Shown: positions 35,120 to 36,193 of the stretch, piece after piece
Layout of the letters: the number at the start of each line of letters is the position of its first letter
Numbering within the stretch: position 1 is the first letter of the stretch
NCBI GenBank assembly: GCA_016765295.1
Contig: JAESQF010000129.1
Span: 36,351-72,543, forward strand
DNA: 36,193 nucleotides
Reading direction: 5' to 3'
Origin: Oleispira sp.
GTDB taxonomy: Bacteria > Pseudomonadota > Gammaproteobacteria > Pseudomonadales > Oceanobacteraceae
Notes under the pieces: model-generated
The model's input: only the letters and a program-made list of their open reading frames with translations
Told to the model about the DNA's origin: nothing
The model's database searches: none
Translations under genes and position numbers: made by a program

Positions 35120-35144
35120 GCCACCTATCAGGTGGTATTTTTTT
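35120..35144 (+). terminator. Rho-independent terminator of the three-lipoprotein operon
   Basis: CCACCT (35121-35126) and AGGTGG (35130-35135) pair around ATC and are followed by TATTTTTTT. It lies about 28 nt after the LPP20-like stop. Confidence 0.88.
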
Positions 35145-35212
35145 GCCTTTTATTTATTGAGAATACAGTTAATATAAACATTCCTTATCTTTATTACCGA
35201 CGAGGTAATTCT

Positions 35213-35689
35213 ATGTCCAGCGAAATAGATAATAATAAGCGCTTGGAAGAGAATAAAAAATTAGCAGGAAAATTTATCGAGCTCACTTGGAATCAAGGGC
35301 GGTTTAATCTCGCGCGTAATTTGGTGCGGCGTGATTTTAACTACCACGTTAGTTTAATGAATCAAACCTTTGGCTATGATACGACTGCACAAATGATTCA
35401 GATGATTCGTAATTCAATGGAAGATTTTGAAGTTATGATCGAAGACGTTATTGCAGAAGGAGATCGGGTGGTTACTCAGTCATCTTTTTGTGGCACGTTA
35501 GTCAAACCGATGTTTGGATTTCAACCAAGCAAAAATGTCGTTACCTTTGCTGCTGTTTCTTTCTGGCAGATTAAGAAGGGACAAATACAAAGCTTGAGTA
35601 CTTTATTAGATACTGCTGAGCTGATGCGGCAGATGCATCACGAAGGTAAAGAGCTTGAATTAGATCTAGCCGAGCTAGAAATTGGCTAG
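35213..35689 (+). CDS. SnoaL-like / ester cyclase family protein
   Basis: The protein has 158 residues from ATG 35213, preceded by GAGG at about 7 nt. An upstream extension of the frame is hydrophobic and lies partly within the terminator T run, so it is not used. The NTF2-like fold is shown by LAGKFIELTWNQGRFNLARNLVRRDFNYH, a helix MIQMIRNSMEDFEVMIEDVIAEGDRVV, and VSFWQIKKGQIQS, the pattern of the SnoaL-like polyketide-cyclase group. Such proteins bind small hydrophobic ligands and most bacterial members have no known substrate. It stands alone. Confidence 0.75.
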   Translation: MSSEIDNNKRLEENKKLAGKFIELTWNQGRFNLARNLVRRDFNYHVSLMNQTFGYDTTAQMIQMIRNSMEDFEVMIEDVIAEGDRVVTQSSFCGTLVKPMFGFQPSKNVVTFAAVSFWQIKKGQIQSLSTLLDTAELMRQMHHEGKELELDLAELEIG

Positions 35690-35962
35690 TTTTTCTGACA
35701 AGTGTGATTCAGTCGTCTCTTTTGACTTGTAAATATTCTATTACAATAGATAATACCCCGATAAGAAAAAAGTATTAACTAATAAAAATAACAATACGTA
35801 ATTAATACTGCACACAATATAAAAATACAAACTTGGCCCATACATTGTCTGATTAATGCTAGTTCATTTTAAATGATGTATTGCGCACAGGATTAATAAT
35901 AAAACAGTAATTTTTTAGCTTAGAAAAGCTATTTTTAGACAGTTGTCTATGGGGAAGAAAAA
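35690..35962. other. AT-rich gap without a gene
   Basis: A very AT-rich stretch of about 270 bp. The only structure I see is a weak hairpin TAGCTT-AGAA-AAGCTA (35916-35931) followed by five T on the + strand, a possible weak terminator or attenuator just before the 42-codon gene. No ORF with a ribosome site is visible. Confidence 0.5.
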
Positions 35963-36091
35963 ATGAGTACCAAACCAGATGTATTGGTTATATTAGTTGC
36001 TGTTGTCGCTTTAGGCGCGTTACTAACAGGATTTATAGCACCGGACGCAGCACAATCGACAATAATTATTAGCGAAAATATGATTCGTTAG
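35963..36091 (+). CDS. Small single-span membrane protein, 42 residues
   Basis: ATG 35963 is preceded by a strong ribosome site GGGGAAG, and the frame ends at TAG 36089. The peptide starts MSTKPDVLVILVAVVALGAL, with one clear hydrophobic helix at about residues 7-26, and ends with a short polar tail (PDAAQST, then ENMIR). There is no Cys and no lipobox. The good ribosome site and coherent membrane segment support a real gene although it is short. I recognise no family. It lies alone between an AT-rich gap and the end of a gene on the - strand. Confidence 0.6.
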   Translation: MSTKPDVLVILVAVVALGALLTGFIAPDAAQSTIIISENMIR

Positions 36092-36107
36092 CTATTTAAC
36101 ATCTCGG

Positions 36108-36193
36108 CTAATTTTCAATAATTCCTGCTAGTTGAATATCCCAGCTTTCTGTAGGTAGCTTGTCTACTTGCTGACACTTATGCGCTAGGCCAA
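36108..36193 (-). CDS. C-terminal end of an unidentified gene cut by the window edge
   Basis: On the - strand a frame is open from the window edge to TAG 36108-36110 and encodes 27 residues with ordinary protein composition (LAHKCQQVDKLPTESWDIQL, then AGIIEN). It faces the 42-codon gene 16 bp away. Only this tail is visible, so no family can be assigned; it could also be a chance open frame. Confidence 0.4.
   Translation of the reverse strand, partial: GLAHKCQQVDKLPTESWDIQLAGIIEN

Overview
The window looks like chromosomal DNA of a free-living, AT-leaning gammaproteobacterium, most like the marine Oceanospirillales/Pseudomonadales. The reasons are a Pil-Chp type chemosensory cluster (chpA-chpB-chpC), the order metK - ArsR-type regulator - tkt - epd - pgk - fba that I recall from Pseudomonas-like genomes, a sigma54-type promoter in front of glnA, and an LPS/O-antigen cluster. 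I cannot name the species. I saw no phage, transposon, CRISPR, rRNA or tRNA.

Layout. (1) 1-5354, + strand: the end of a Pil-Chp signalling operon. It holds a ChpA-type histidine kinase split by one in-frame TGA (phosphotransfer half, then kinase/CheW/receiver half), a ChpB/CheB methylesterase, a ChpC/CheW coupling protein and an unidentified exported protein. (2) 5396-11807: a surface-polysaccharide block. It has two homologous family-2 glycosyltransferases in opposite orientation flanking a DXD glycosyltransferase. On the - strand follow an O-antigen ligase, a WaaP/RfaY-like LPS kinase, a YrbL-like kinase-fold protein and a possible sialyltransferase-type enzyme. (3) 11889-15645, - strand: the S-adenosylmethionine cycle. 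An ArsR-type regulator fused to a methyltransferase leads metK and ahcY, with a palindrome over its promoter and a perfect 16-bp hairpin after ahcY. (4) 15929-21682, + strand: central carbon genes tkt, epd, pgk, a tiny lipoprotein and class II fba, closed by a strong terminator. (5) 21699-24351, - strand: a glutathione transferase-like protein and the ribosome-associated GTPase TypA/BipA. (6) 24715-26278: glnA with its sigma54 promoter and terminator. (7) 26327-30377, - strand: one very large lipoprotein gene of leucine-rich repeats and calcium-binding thrombospondin type-3 repeats, internally duplicated and broken by a 1-base frameshift. (8) 30652-36193: an alpha/beta hydrolase, a three-lipoprotein operon (COG3014-like, LpoB-like, LPP20-like), a SnoaL-like protein, a 42-residue membrane peptide and the tail of a - strand gene.

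How the parts work together. The Pil-Chp genes probably control type IV pilus surface behaviour. The LPS block builds or decorates the outer surface. AhcY and MetK recycle and make SAM under a regulator that probably senses SAM or SAH. The tkt-fba block feeds sugar phosphates, including erythrose-4-phosphate toward PLP. GlnA responds to nitrogen. The three-lipoprotein operon and the giant repeat lipoprotein belong to the outer membrane or cell surface.

The points most worth a second look are two clean lesions that each split one long gene (TGA at 1138-1140; a missing A in the A tract at 29139-29143), the duplicated repeat lipoprotein, the promoter palindrome at 15669-15698, the hairpin at 11889-11923 and the 42-codon gene at 35963.
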